Assembly (NCBI GenBank): GCA_937928405.1
Contig: CALFWZ010000092.1
Coordinates: 1 to 64,000, forward strand
DNA length: 64,000 bases
Reading direction: 5' to 3'
Origin: an uncultured Saprospiraceae bacterium
GTDB lineage: Bacteria; Bacteroidota; Bacteroidia; Chitinophagales; Saprospiraceae
Below are positions 1-10,300 of this stretch, in pieces; position 1 is the stretch's first letter, and each line of letters begins with the position of its first letter. Both the position numbers and the translations under genes were made by a program. Under the pieces are notes generated by a model. The model searched no databases. It saw only the letters and a list, made by a program, of their open reading frames with translations, and was not told the DNA's origin.

Positions 1-77
1 AACGCTTTCTTGAATTCTTCTCGTAATTTTTCATCAGCTACTAAATCTGACATCCGGGGTGACTTCTTCTTTTTCAT
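1..77 (-). CDS. 5' end of an unknown gene, cut by the window edge
   Basis: Reading the minus strand from an ATG at 77-75 gives an open frame to the window edge, beginning MKKKKSPRMSDLVADEKLRE. A second ATG at 52-50 (MSDLV) is an alternative start. Only about 25 residues are visible. They are lysine-rich, have no signal peptide and match no family I recognise. It is about 100 bp from the next minus-strand gene and reads in the same direction. A chance open frame of this length cannot be excluded. Confidence 0.4.
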   Translation of the reverse strand, partial: MKKKKSPRMSDLVADEKLREEFKKA

Positions 78-179
78 GTCAATCTATTTTTTTATTAAAT
101 TTACAAAATATGATTGACACACTTTATTTGAACAGTCCCAAATTGCTCTATCATATGGAGTCTAATATTTATCTGTTTT

Positions 180-2678
180 TTATTCCCCTTTATTTACAAT
201 TAGATTTTCTACAAAAATATTTTCAGATCCATTGCTTAAAATTATTTGATAAACTCCTTCCGTCCAATTCGAAGTCTCAATAATTTTTTTCTCTGAAGAA
301 GAATTAAAGGTACTTGCGTAAACAATCTCACTAGAAGTACTCTTTATGATCGTTAAATCAGGAGTTATTGATTCTGAAGTCGTTTGAAATTCCTCTGATA
401 ATTCTATCGTAACAATACCTGAAGTCGGATTTGGATAGACTGACATTGTAAAGAAATCACATGCTCCCGTATTAATATCCAAATAATGTATTGATTCTGT
501 TTCTTCACAATTAATATAGATAACCTTAAGTTTAAATCCAACAATAACTGGACTTGGAAGGTTTGGATCAAGATAAAAAGAAACACTTGCTCCTGAACTG
601 CCTAAAAAATTTATACCTGATATTTTTGCCCATTCAAAGGTTGTCCCTTCAGGATAGTTGCTCTCTACTGTTATTGAACCAAAACTCGGACATATTTCTA
701 TTTCATGACTCAACGTAGGTAGTACTCTTCCCCACCAAACTGGTTTTTCATAAACCAAATAATTGCATTCATCAGTTTCTGTAGTTGCCCGAATATACCC
801 TCGTCCTTCATTAGAGTTAGGTGTGCTTGCAGGCGAAACTGCAATAATATCATCATTGGAAGAACTATTTACAAACGCCAAATTATCACTGATTTCCCAT
901 GTTACGTCTTCATAAATAATATCATCTTTTAATCTAAATTCAGAAACATCTTCACACAGAAATTCATTACCCTCTATATCATCGCCATTAAAACCTGCTT
1001 GGTCATTACCTCCAGTACTCAAACTATTATATTCTCCAGAAAATGGATCAAAGAATGGCCTTCCTTCGTTTAATAAATGATAAACATTATACGCTAGCAT
1101 GTAGTCTACTCCCGGGCCTTTTGAAGCGGATAATCTGTTCAGCTTACAGCGTTCTGCTAATTGTCCAACACTCTCCCATAGATCTTGGTTACACCAAGGG
1201 TTATATCCTCCGAAAACGCCTTCACCTTCTGGATGTGGATTATCCAGTGAATTATTACATACAAAGTCAGGCCAATTAGGATTCGCTGGCATCATGTTTC
1301 CTTCCTCATCTAATAAAAATTCGCCTGTTTCTTCATTTATTTGATATACTTTTTTACAAGGGCCCTCACAGCTCATTAAACATAGAAGTTCAAGCATCTC
1401 TGGTAGCCAGGACTCATACTCGTCTCGATTTTTATCATGTAATAATGCCCAACTAAGGTGGGCTAGAGAGTTACCTCTTGCTCCTGCAAGGTCACTTAAA
1501 GACCCAGGATAGTTTAGATCAGCTAGTGTTGCCATTTTTAAAGTTATTCTTTCATTAACTGGTTTTTGGAGATTTTGCGAAACCAATGTAATATTTGCTT
1601 GCCAAGCTAAATAATCAATAGTTCCAGGTATCCAAAAAAGTTTATTTGCTCCCCCCATATTTCTAAAAATATGATAGAAAGCAAAATAAGATTCTTTAAA
1701 CGCACTACCATTTTCACCAGTTTTAGACTGGTGTATAACATGTCCACTAGGAGAAAAACAAGCAGGAAATCTAATCACTTTATTAAATGATCCTGCAATC
1801 CTACTGAATAATCCGTTTACTATTTCTCGAGACATTGATTTTAGATTATAATTTCTTCCATCATAAGTGACATTTATAGTGGCAGTAATAAATTTATCTA
1901 AATAAACTAGACCGTAAATCACCCCGATAACTTCATCCTTACTCATTACTAGGTCATTTATTTCTCTAAAGCTACAAGGTAAAATATCTTCATTACATGT
2001 CAAATTTGACCTTATTCCTCCTATTTCCCAGTCAGGTGTACTATCTTCGTAATCAAAGTATTGATGGAAGTCAGAAGGTGCATCTCCTCTCATAATAAAC
2101 CCTGAGTATCCTGTAAGATTAGGTCTATTAATTCCTCCTTTGCATTCGCAAGATAGACCTGCTAATCTATTAGCCGTCATATCAACTCTCCTGTACGCTT
2201 GTAAAGCCAAGAAAATTTCATTAATGATTTTAGTAGTTTCTTGCCCACTTCTACGTAATAATTCATATTCCGTCGATAGCATTGCTACATAATTTCCCCA
2301 AGCAATCATTTCTTGGCCAACAGTTAAATAATTTCTTTTCCCTGGTGTAGCAGCATTATTACAGAAACCTTTTTGAAGATCAAAGAGTGCTGTTGACTCA
2401 TGCGCTTTATCAGTCAAAACAAGAGATGATGCAGGTATACTAAATCCTGCTTTGGTATATCTCATTTTATCTGCATCCCAAGTACCGATACCATCACCTG
2501 TCAGATTGCCATTTTCATCCATATCTGTATGAATAAAATATTTATCAAAATTTTCTCTGACTTGCCAGTATTTAAACATGTTTTCTGGATAACCATTATA
2601 ATTAGTGCATTGACTTAATGTATTATTTATAAATGATCCAAGTAAAAAAAGAGTAAAATATAAAGTTTTGTATCTCAT
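180..2678 (-). CDS. Secreted protein with C-terminal type IX sorting domain, function unknown
   Basis: The 832-residue product starts with a Sec signal peptide (hydrophobic residues about 5-17, likely cleaved after NTLSQ at 23). It ends with a type A T9SS sorting domain: a VYPNPTSG motif near residue 750 and a C-terminal beta-rich segment closing in ENLIVNKGE. The protein should be exported by Sec and then carried across the outer membrane by the Por/T9SS machinery. The first 600 residues contain many Trp, Asn and Cys residues and resemble no catalytic family I can name. The region of about residues 610-740 looks like an immunoglobulin- or PKD-like beta domain (PSFGSITVESNYPEGTTFEW). The gene is AT-rich and stands alone, in keeping with an accessory surface or secreted factor. 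The start is well placed because the signal peptide begins at its first methionine. Confidence 0.85.
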   Translation of the reverse strand: MRYKTLYFTLFLLGSFINNTLSQCTNYNGYPENMFKYWQVRENFDKYFIHTDMDENGNLTGDGIGTWDADKMRYTKAGFSIPASSLVLTDKAHESTALFDLQKGFCNNAATPGKRNYLTVGQEMIAWGNYVAMLSTEYELLRRSGQETTKIINEIFLALQAYRRVDMTANRLAGLSCECKGGINRPNLTGYSGFIMRGDAPSDFHQYFDYEDSTPDWEIGGIRSNLTCNEDILPCSFREINDLVMSKDEVIGVIYGLVYLDKFITATINVTYDGRNYNLKSMSREIVNGLFSRIAGSFNKVIRFPACFSPSGHVIHQSKTGENGSAFKESYFAFYHIFRNMGGANKLFWIPGTIDYLAWQANITLVSQNLQKPVNERITLKMATLADLNYPGSLSDLAGARGNSLAHLSWALLHDKNRDEYESWLPEMLELLCLMSCEGPCKKVYQINEETGEFLLDEEGNMMPANPNWPDFVCNNSLDNPHPEGEGVFGGYNPWCNQDLWESVGQLAERCKLNRLSASKGPGVDYMLAYNVYHLLNEGRPFFDPFSGEYNSLSTGGNDQAGFNGDDIEGNEFLCEDVSEFRLKDDIIYEDVTWEISDNLAFVNSSSNDDIIAVSPASTPNSNEGRGYIRATTETDECNYLVYEKPVWWGRVLPTLSHEIEICPSFGSITVESNYPEGTTFEWAKISGINFLGSSGASVSFYLDPNLPSPVIVGFKLKVIYINCEETESIHYLDINTGACDFFTMSVYPNPTSGIVTIELSEEFQTTSESITPDLTIIKSTSSEIVYASTFNSSSEKKIIETSNWTEGVYQIILSNGSENIFVENLIVNKGE

Positions 2679-2819
2679 AGTGTCAATAAGGTTTATTAGT
2701 AACCATTACTAGTTATTGTTGTTAGAAATAATATTATAAAAGGAAGGGGAGTGTTTAATTATAAATATCTTTTCTTATGACGGGGAGGATAATATATCTT
2801 ATGAGGCGCTAAGTATAAG

Positions 2820-2859
2820 TTGAGTTGTTTATAGTAAAGGACTACTATAAACAACTCAA
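2820..2859. terminator. Perfect 17-bp hairpin between two minus-strand genes
   Basis: TTGAGTTGTTTATAGTA at 2820-2836 is exactly complementary to 2843-2859, with a 6-base loop. It lies downstream of the methyltransferase gene and upstream of the T9SS cargo gene, both on the minus strand. It could end the methyltransferase transcript, but there is no clear run of T after it on either strand, so the terminator role is inferred. Confidence 0.55.
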
Positions 2860-2921
2860 ATACAAAAAAGAGGAGGAAAATTTATATTACAAGGAAGGGT
2901 CAAGGATTATGCCAAGTCTCA

Positions 2922-3494
2922 TCAATGATTGACATTAAAATGGGTATAAAACTTACTACTTTGGTGTTGATTAGCATCTTTTATTTTTACTGCCTGTATC
3001 TCTAAATGCCAAGGCTCATTTTCCAAACCATTTCCACTATTGGTCAAATTCTCAATTTTACCAAAACCAAAATCAGCTAAAATATCTCGTAGCAACTCAA
3101 AGTAGTATCCAAACTTATGAACATCATACTCGTCTTGCTGCCAACCAAATAAACTGCCAAAACCCCAGTATCGTGCATTTTTTCCTGATTCTTTGTTAAA
3201 AAAAGATTCATGGCTACCTTCTAGTACTTGCTTCAAATGCCAAGTAAGATTAGGACAAATAATATAGATCGCTCCACCTACTTTAAGCGTTCTATTCCAT
3301 TCTTCTAATACTTTTAAAAATTCTTTTAGCGTAAAATGCTCTACTACATGGCGAGAATATATTTCATCTACGCTCTTATCTTCAAAAGGAAGATTATCCG
3401 CAGTACAGACATAATCAACATTAGGCAATGCTCGTACATCACAAGTACGATAACCGGGACGTGGTTTTTTACCACAGCCAATTTCTAATTTCAT
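2922..3494 (-). CDS. Class I SAM-dependent methyltransferase
   Basis: The 190-residue protein begins MKLEIGCGKKPRPGY. This is motif I of Rossmann-fold methyltransferases (LEIGCG) at the very N-terminus, as in the short Methyltransf_11-type proteins often found with glycan and LPS genes. An acidic strand (YVCTADNLPFEDKSVDEIYS) and the HVVEHF segment that follows fit motifs II and III. The longest open frame starts 12 codons upstream at 3530, but those residues are not family-like and the ATG at 3494 puts motif I in its usual place. The substrate cannot be read from the sequence. The neighbour upstream is a pentapeptide-repeat gene on the same strand about 50 bp away, so the two may be co-transcribed. 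Confidence 0.8.
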   Translation of the reverse strand: MKLEIGCGKKPRPGYRTCDVRALPNVDYVCTADNLPFEDKSVDEIYSRHVVEHFTLKEFLKVLEEWNRTLKVGGAIYIICPNLTWHLKQVLEGSHESFFNKESGKNARYWGFGSLFGWQQDEYDVHKFGYYFELLRDILADFGFGKIENLTNSGNGLENEPWHLEIQAVKIKDANQHQSSKFYTHFNVNH

Positions 3495-3545
3495 AAGTTT
3501 GTTTTTTCTGCAATATACGGTTATAAACAAAATTTCAAAGCCTTT

Positions 3546-4163
3546 CTAATACAGAACATTTCTCAACTTAGCCCCCGGAAATCTCGCATTCGGCAACCGC
3601 GCGCCTCGAAAGTCTGCACCCCGTAAATCACAGTTTTCAAAATCAACACCTACACAATCCGCCCCGCGAAAGTCTGCGCCCCGTAAATCTGCCCGTGAAA
3701 AATCTGAATTGCATAATCGTGCTTGCGAAAAGTCTGCTCCGACTAGGGAAGCATCCGTTAATAAAGAATAACTCAATTCAATACCACTAGCTTTTAAATG
3801 ATCCGCAAAAACACCACACCAATTAGAAAAGGGTAGTGCCTTGCCATTAAAAAAACTATCAGATATAATATGAGCATGTTCAAAATTTGCTTGTTTTCCT
3901 TTATTAGCTTCGGCACCGTCGTAGATGCCAAATACCAATCCTTTTAGCAAAATTGTTTTCCATTTTCCACCTGCTCCACCACTCGCTAAAAAGGCATGGT
4001 GTTGAGAAATGATTTCGCATAATCTATTTGGAGATAATGGTTCTTTTCTGAGTGCTAGTTGGCGAGTCAATGATAAATTGATCTTAGTATGATCTCTGCC
4101 CTTCTGATCCGACAGAGGAAAATGATGACTAATATTATGTTCTAGTGCATTATTATAAATCAT
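3546..4163 (-). CDS. Pentapeptide-repeat protein with an unknown N-terminal domain
   Basis: Residues from about 135 to the end are a run of A(D/N)LxG-type pentapeptides (GADFSQARL, RADLRGADF, CDLRGADF), which fold as a right-handed quadrilateral beta-helix. The first 130 residues are not repetitive and contain a Gly-rich stretch (FLASGGAGGKWKTI); I do not recognise this domain. There is no signal peptide, so a cytoplasmic location is likely. The repeats are also visible in the DNA as recurring GCCCCGTAAATCTGC-like units, and the gene is locally more GC-rich than its neighbours. Some pentapeptide proteins mimic DNA and bind gyrase, but nothing here shows that role. The gene lies directly upstream of the methyltransferase gene on the same strand. 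Confidence 0.8.
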   Translation of the reverse strand: MIYNNALEHNISHHFPLSDQKGRDHTKINLSLTRQLALRKEPLSPNRLCEIISQHHAFLASGGAGGKWKTILLKGLVFGIYDGAEANKGKQANFEHAHIISDSFFNGKALPFSNWCGVFADHLKASGIELSYSLLTDASLVGADFSQARLCNSDFSRADLRGADFRGADCVGVDFENCDLRGADFRGARLPNARFPGAKLRNVLY

Positions 4164-4349
4164 TATTCATTAATTGAGTCTTAAAACGTGTTATTATTTT
4201 ATCTTCAAATATAACTAAATAATTTACATTACAAAAATATATAACCATAATAATGCATAAAGAGTTCCACTAAACAAGAGATCCTTTTACCTAAAGGTGG
4301 AGTTTATTTCAAATAGCGGTATTTTTACCCTCTAAACAAAAAAGTTATT

Positions 4350-6950
4350 ATGATTCGTTTGATGCCCTTTATTGCTCTTATTCTTTTATTAGCTGGTTGT
4401 AAAACCCAGAAGCTTGCCACCGAAGAAACCATTTTTGATGGCGGGACTATTGAAATAGAAGAAAGAGACCTAGATACCTTGGTCGTTTCGGCCGAAAAAC
4501 CCAATGCGCTTAAAACACCCGAGGAATATCAGCTTCCAGTCTATCGCGGTAGTTATAAACTTGAAAATGATATTATTCATACGGCGCTCGATCTCAAATT
4601 TGATTGGGAAAAAGAACATGTGCTTGGCAAAGCCACTTTAACGATCAAACCTTGGTTTTATGCGGTGGATAAAATCACTTTAGACGCCAAAGATTTTGAT
4701 ATTCATAAAATAAACCTCGCAGGTCAATCTACGCCCTTGAAATATGAGTATGACAACAAACGTCTAACCATTCTGCTCGGCAAAACGATCAAAAGGGGAG
4801 AGCAATACAAACTAGAAATTGACTATACCGCCAAGCCAGCTGAATTGGGAGGACAGGGTGGTAGTTCGGCCATCACTTCTGACCAAGGATTATTTTTTAT
4901 CAATCCACGAAACGAAGAGGCAGAAAAACCACAACAAATCTGGACACAGGGAGAAACGGAATGGAACTCCCGCTGGTTTCCGACCACCGACAAACCCAAC
5001 GAGCGTTGTACCCAAGAAATGTATCTCACCGTCGAAGATAAATACGTTACCCTTTCTAATGGTCTTTTAAAATCTTCTAAAAAAAATGCGGACGGGACTC
5101 GTACTGATTACTGGAAAATGGATATCCCACATGCACCCTATTTATTTATGATTGCAGTAGGTGAATTTGCAGTAGTAAAAGAGACCTGGGAAAATATTCC
5201 GCTTGAATATTATGTAGAACCAGCGTACAAAGCGGATGCTAAAAAAATATTTAATCATACACCAGAGATGCTTTCTTTCTTTTCGAAAATAACGGGCGTT
5301 AAGTATCCGTGGCAAAAGTATAGTCAAGTGGTGGTACGAGACTACGTTTCAGGTGCCATGGAAAATACAACAGGGGTTATTTTTGGTGATTTTGTTCAAA
5401 AAACAGAGCGAGAACTCATTGATAATCACAACGACGGAATTGTAGCACACGAAATGTTTCATCACTGGTTTGGTGATTATGTCACCTGCGAGAGTTGGGC
5501 CAATCTAACCATGAATGAAGGCTTCGCCAACTATAGTGAATATCTTTGGTTTGAACATAAATATGGTCGCGACGAAGCGGATCGTCATCGTCGTAATGAA
5601 ATGAATGGATATTTAGGAAGTGTTGGACAGGGTGGTGCACATCCGCTGATTCATTGGGGGTATGATGATAAAGAGGATATGTTCGATGCCCACAGCTATA
5701 ACAAAGGAGGACTGGTGTTACACATGTTACGAAACATAGTTGGAGATGAAGCGTTTTTTGCGAGTCTAGAAAAATTCCTAAAAGACAATGCACTAACCGC
5801 AGTGGAAGCCCACGATTTAAGACTCGCCTTTGAAGAAGTAACCGGACAAGATCTAAAGTGGTTTTTTGATCAATGGTATTTTGCTTCCGGCCATCCACAA
5901 CTAAAAGTAAGTTATGATCTCCAACCCGACCAAGTAGCTGTTACCGTAGAACAGACTCAAAACGCAGATGAATTTCCCGCTATCTTTATTTTACCTTTTG
6001 CCATTGATGTATATAGTTCGGATGGTAAATCTACTCGCCACGAAGTTGTTTTAGATAAGCGTAAACAGACTTTTACGTTAGAAACTAACGGACAAGCTGC
6101 ACTAGTTAATGTTGATGCCAACCGAATATTACTAGCAGAAATTGAAGAAGAACAATCTATTGAAAATTATATTTTCCAATATCATCATGCACCACTTTAT
6201 GCAGACAAATTTGAGGCGTTAAGTAATTTGGCAGAAGTCGAAACTCCAGCAGCGAAAGCCGTTTTTGCAAAAGCACTCAATGACTCTTTTTGGGAAATTC
6301 GTGGACTGGCTATCCGTTCTACCGATAAATCTGATCCGGCAGTTCTAACTAAATTAAAAAACATCGCTGCGTCTGACACAAATTCAAAAGTTCGTGCGGC
6401 CGCCTTAAGTTCCCTTGGAAGTACCGGTAATCAAGCCTATAAGTCCTTGTTAGAAAACTCCGCCAAAACGGAACAGGCGTACCCTGTAATTGCCGCGGCA
6501 TTAGGTGGTTTGGCAGAAATTGATAAGGAGGTAGCATTATCGCTCGCGGCTCCACTAGAAAAAGAATTGAATGGAGAGATTATTAACGCGCTAGGTGAAG
6601 TATATAGTAAAGCAGGAGCCATTGAAAAATTATCATTTTACGAAAAGAACTGGAATGATCTTGATATCTATGCGACTTTTGCTTTTTTCGAAAACTATTA
6701 CGGATTGCTTAAACAAGCAGATGACTCAACGATTAGTAGTTCTGTCTCCAAGCTTAATACGTATGCCACTAATCTGGATAATTCTCCTTGGAAAAGATTT
6801 GGGGCCATCAAAGCATTACATGATTTGAAATCGAATTATATGGACCAAGGGATGAAGGCCAAAGCAGAGCCAATTACCATCATGCTCAATCGTATCAAAG
6901 AACGCGAGACGAATGAACAATTAAAAGCTATTATTAAATCACGGTTTTAG
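4350..6950 (+). CDS. M1 family metallo-aminopeptidase lipoprotein
   Basis: This 866-residue zinc aminopeptidase removes N-terminal residues from peptides, probably in the periplasm or at the outer membrane. The N-terminus is a lipoprotein signal ending in the lipobox LLAGC at about residue 17. The GxMEN substrate-binding motif appears as SGAMENTT, the zinc site is HEMFHH with H367 and H371, and the third ligand E390 sits in MNEGFA. After the catalytic core (to about residue 560) the C-terminus is helical and HEAT-like, with alternating Ala/Leu repeats typical of M1 enzymes. The gene has its own upstream spacer of 186 bp and is followed by several hairpins. No key residue is missing. Confidence 0.95.
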   Translation: MIRLMPFIALILLLAGCKTQKLATEETIFDGGTIEIEERDLDTLVVSAEKPNALKTPEEYQLPVYRGSYKLENDIIHTALDLKFDWEKEHVLGKATLTIKPWFYAVDKITLDAKDFDIHKINLAGQSTPLKYEYDNKRLTILLGKTIKRGEQYKLEIDYTAKPAELGGQGGSSAITSDQGLFFINPRNEEAEKPQQIWTQGETEWNSRWFPTTDKPNERCTQEMYLTVEDKYVTLSNGLLKSSKKNADGTRTDYWKMDIPHAPYLFMIAVGEFAVVKETWENIPLEYYVEPAYKADAKKIFNHTPEMLSFFSKITGVKYPWQKYSQVVVRDYVSGAMENTTGVIFGDFVQKTERELIDNHNDGIVAHEMFHHWFGDYVTCESWANLTMNEGFANYSEYLWFEHKYGRDEADRHRRNEMNGYLGSVGQGGAHPLIHWGYDDKEDMFDAHSYNKGGLVLHMLRNIVGDEAFFASLEKFLKDNALTAVEAHDLRLAFEEVTGQDLKWFFDQWYFASGHPQLKVSYDLQPDQVAVTVEQTQNADEFPAIFILPFAIDVYSSDGKSTRHEVVLDKRKQTFTLETNGQAALVNVDANRILLAEIEEEQSIENYIFQYHHAPLYADKFEALSNLAEVETPAAKAVFAKALNDSFWEIRGLAIRSTDKSDPAVLTKLKNIAASDTNSKVRAAALSSLGSTGNQAYKSLLENSAKTEQAYPVIAAALGGLAEIDKEVALSLAAPLEKELNGEIINALGEVYSKAGAIEKLSFYEKNWNDLDIYATFAFFENYYGLLKQADDSTISSSVSKLNTYATNLDNSPWKRFGAIKALHDLKSNYMDQGMKAKAEPITIMLNRIKERETNEQLKAIIKSRF

Positions 6951-7352
6951 TTTTTTTGTTGAACTGTTGAATCTAATTTTTTAGTCAACAACTACGGTTT
7001 TGGTACAGCTTTTTAGATTTAAGTACTTAAATAATTTATTAGTGAAAATAGGAATTTATTCAGTGAATGAGTTCCTATTTTCATGATTTGCAGATATACT
7101 TTTCCAGCACTTCTCCATTTGGAATTGTTAAACAGCTATCATCTTAAAAACGCACCTCCAAGACATCTCCCCCCAAGCTTTTGTTTCTTTCTTGCCTTTT
7201 TTTTCATTTATGAGTAATTTACCGAGACTTTTCGTGGTTAAATAGGTGTATCTTCTAATCACAAAAAGTCTCGAAACAACACGACCAACCAGCCGTTTAA
7301 CTTTCTGTATTAGACTTTAAGTCAATTTTTAGAATCCAAATAGCGATAAATT
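6951..7352. other. 402-bp non-coding stretch with three hairpins
   Basis: No convincing gene is present. A small inverted repeat (TTGTTGA/TCAACAA, 6956-6991) follows the aminopeptidase stop. A 12-bp perfect stem (TGAAAATAGGAA) lies at 7043-7054/7072-7083, and a longer hairpin at 7223-7273 precedes the next gene. The first two probably help end the aminopeptidase transcript; the third is listed separately. Confidence 0.5.
7223..7273. promoter_or_regulatory. 18-bp hairpin upstream of the DUF4175-like gene
   Basis: CGAGACTTTTCGTGGTTA (7223-7240) pairs with 7256-7273 over 18 positions, with one C-A mismatch and one G-U pair, around a 15-base loop. It ends 79 bp before the start codon at 7353. 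It could be an operator or a 5' leader structure. No T-run follows, so I do not call it a terminator. Confidence 0.4.
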
Positions 7353-10300
7353 ATGGCTCAAGTAAAAGATAATTATCAACTTTTGATTGATAATCTAGAT
7401 AGATTTACTCGCAAATATTATGTAAATCAACTGATTCGTGGTGCGCTTTATACCATCGCACTAGTTGTTCTATTGTTTATCGTGATGAATGTGTTGGAAT
7501 ATTTTTACTATTTCAGTACAACTGGCCGAAAAACTTTATTCTATTCTTTCTTGGCCACTAGTGCCATTGCCACGACGGGTTGGATTCTAATTCCTTTATT
7601 TAAATATTTTCGATTGGGAAAAGTAATTTCCCATGATCAAGCGGCACATATCATTGGCGAACATTTTACTGGTGTAAAAGATAAGCTCTTAAATATTCTA
7701 CAATTAAAAAGACAATCCTCCGGCCATGAAAATGCCGCCCTTATCAACGCCAGTATCAATCAAAAAACGGAAGATATCAAATTGGTTCCTTTTAAGGCAG
7801 CCATCAATTTATCACAGAATAAAAAATATTTACGATACGCTTTACCACCACTCCTTTTATTATTTGTCTTGCTTTTTGCTGCTCCTAGTATTATTAGAGA
7901 CAGTACCAATCGCTTGATTAATAATGACAAAGAATTTGTTCGAGCTGCTCCATTTTCTTTTTTGATTGATGAAAAAGATCTGACGGTTGTTCAGTTTGAT
8001 GATTATACCCTAGAAGTAAAAGTAGAAGGAGAAGCGTTACCCAATGAGGTATTCATTGATATTGATGGTTATAAATATCGATTAAAAAAAGAAGACAACG
8101 CTACCTTCTCTTATCAATTTAGCAACGTCCAGAAAGAAACAGATTTTAAACTTTTTTCCTCGGGCGTTAACTCCGAAGGTTATAAATTGGATGTGCTGAA
8201 AAAACCAAACATTGCAGGTTTTGATATCAAATTAGATTATCCCGCTTATACGGAACGTAAAGACGAAAGTCTCGCCAATATTGGAGATTTAGTGGTGCCT
8301 TTAGGAACGACCATAAGTTGGGTATTTAATGCTCAACATACGGAAGACATTGCCTTGAAATTTTCTGACAAAAAAGATTTTCTTTCTGCAGAGCGATTTT
8401 CTGACAATCTGTTTTCTTATAAAAAAAGAGCATTACGGGATCAGCGTTATAAACTTTATATCTCAAATAAAGATTTGCCAAATGCTGATTCAGTTGCTTA
8501 TGCAATTAGTGTCATTCCAGATTTACATCCTACGATTAAAGTAGAAGAGTTTGCAGACAGCACGGACAGTAAGTTACTTTTCTTCGTAGGTGATGCTGCT
8601 GATGATTATGGTATTCGTAATCTTACGTTTAATTATTCCATCAGTAATGGCGGAGTAGCTAAAGGTGCCTTGAATAGTATTCCCGTAGAACGTTCTGAAG
8701 GTAAGCAAACCCAGTATGATTACACGTGGGACCTTGCAGAGATGACGCTAGAACCAGGAGACGAACTCACTTATTATTTTGAAGTTTCTGATAATGATGC
8801 GATTAACGGCAGTAAGTCTGTTAAGACGAAATTGATGAATTACAAAAAGCCAAGTGTGGAAGAGTTCAAAGATATGGCGGAAGAGAATAGTGATGAAATT
8901 AAAAAAGAACTAAAGGAAGCCATCAAAGAAAACAAGGCGATCAAGGAAGATATGAAGAAGCTGCGCGAAAAAATGTTGCAGAAAAAAGAGATGGATTGGC
9001 AGACCAAAAAAGAATTAGAAAAACTATTGGAACGAAAAGAGGAACTGGACCAAAAACTAGAAAAGGCCCAGGAGATGATGGAAGAGAACATGAAAAATCA
9101 GGAAGAGTTTACCAAACCTGACGAAGAGTTATTAGAAAAACAGGAAAAGATTCAGGAAATGTTCGAAGAACTAATGAGTCCGGAGATGAAGGAATTGATG
9201 GAAAGAATTCAGGAGCTGATGGAAGAGTTGGAAAAAGAGGAAGCACTAGACATGATGGAGGAAATGGAAATGGATGATGAGGAAATGGAAAAAGAAATGG
9301 ACCGGGCACTTGAAATGTTTAAACAACTCGAAGTCGAACTAGAGATGGAGCAGGCCATGGAAAAACTAGAGGAACTAGCGAAAGAACAAGAAGAACTAGC
9401 CGAAGAAACAGAAAAAAATACCGACGAAGAAAAACAAAAGGAACTAGAAAAAAAGCAAGAAGAGCTAAACGAAAAATTTGAAGAATTAAAAGAAGACGTT
9501 GCCAAAACAGAAGAGAAAAACAAAGAGTTAGAAAATCCACAAGACCTCGGTGATCCACAAGAAGAGATGGAAGACATCATGCAAGACATGAAAGATAGTT
9601 CTGATTCTATGAAAGAAATGCAAAATAAAAAAGCTTCCGATAAGCAGAAAAAAGCAGCTCAAAAGATGAAGGATATGGCCGAGTCTATGCAAATGGATAT
9701 GGACAGCGGACAGATGGAACAAATGGAAGAAGACATGGAGGCTTTACGCCAACTACTAGAAAACCTAATTGGTATTTCTTTCGAACAAGAAGACTTAATT
9801 GAAACAATCGGCAAAACAAGCATCAACACACCTCGGTATGTAGAATTAGTGCAGGATCAGTACAAGATCAAAGACGACTTCAAACTCGTCGAAGATTCGC
9901 TACAGGCTCTTAGCAAACGAGTACACCAAATTGAATCCTACGTAACCGAAAAGGTAACAGATATTAAATCCAATATGAAAACCTCCTTGGACGATCTCGA
10001 GGAAAGAAAGAAATCCCAAGCCAGCGAACATCAGCAACGAACCATGAAAAATGTCAATGATTTAGCGCTCATGCTTAGTGAAGTAATGAATCAGATGCAG
10101 CAACAAATGGCCAGTATGATGGAAGGAGATCAGATGTGCAATAATCCGGGCGGGAAAGGAAAAGGAAAACAGGGTAAAGGAAAGAAAGGTGGAGAACCTA
10201 AAGATAAGATGTCGGAAGGTCAAAAAGGAATCGGAGATCAACTCAAACAGATGAAAGATGCGATGGAACGTGGCAAAGGAGCATCCAGTAAGGAATTTGC

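Noticed and set aside
1043-1279. 78-codon plus-strand frame inside the T9SS cargo gene
   Set aside because: It lies opposite a clearly coding frame and shows no domain or ribosome-binding context.
9209-9589. Long Ser-rich open frame on the minus strand within the DUF4175-like gene
   Set aside because: It is the complement of a Glu/Lys-rich coiled coil, has no start signals and no family resemblance. Such frames arise from purine-biased codons.
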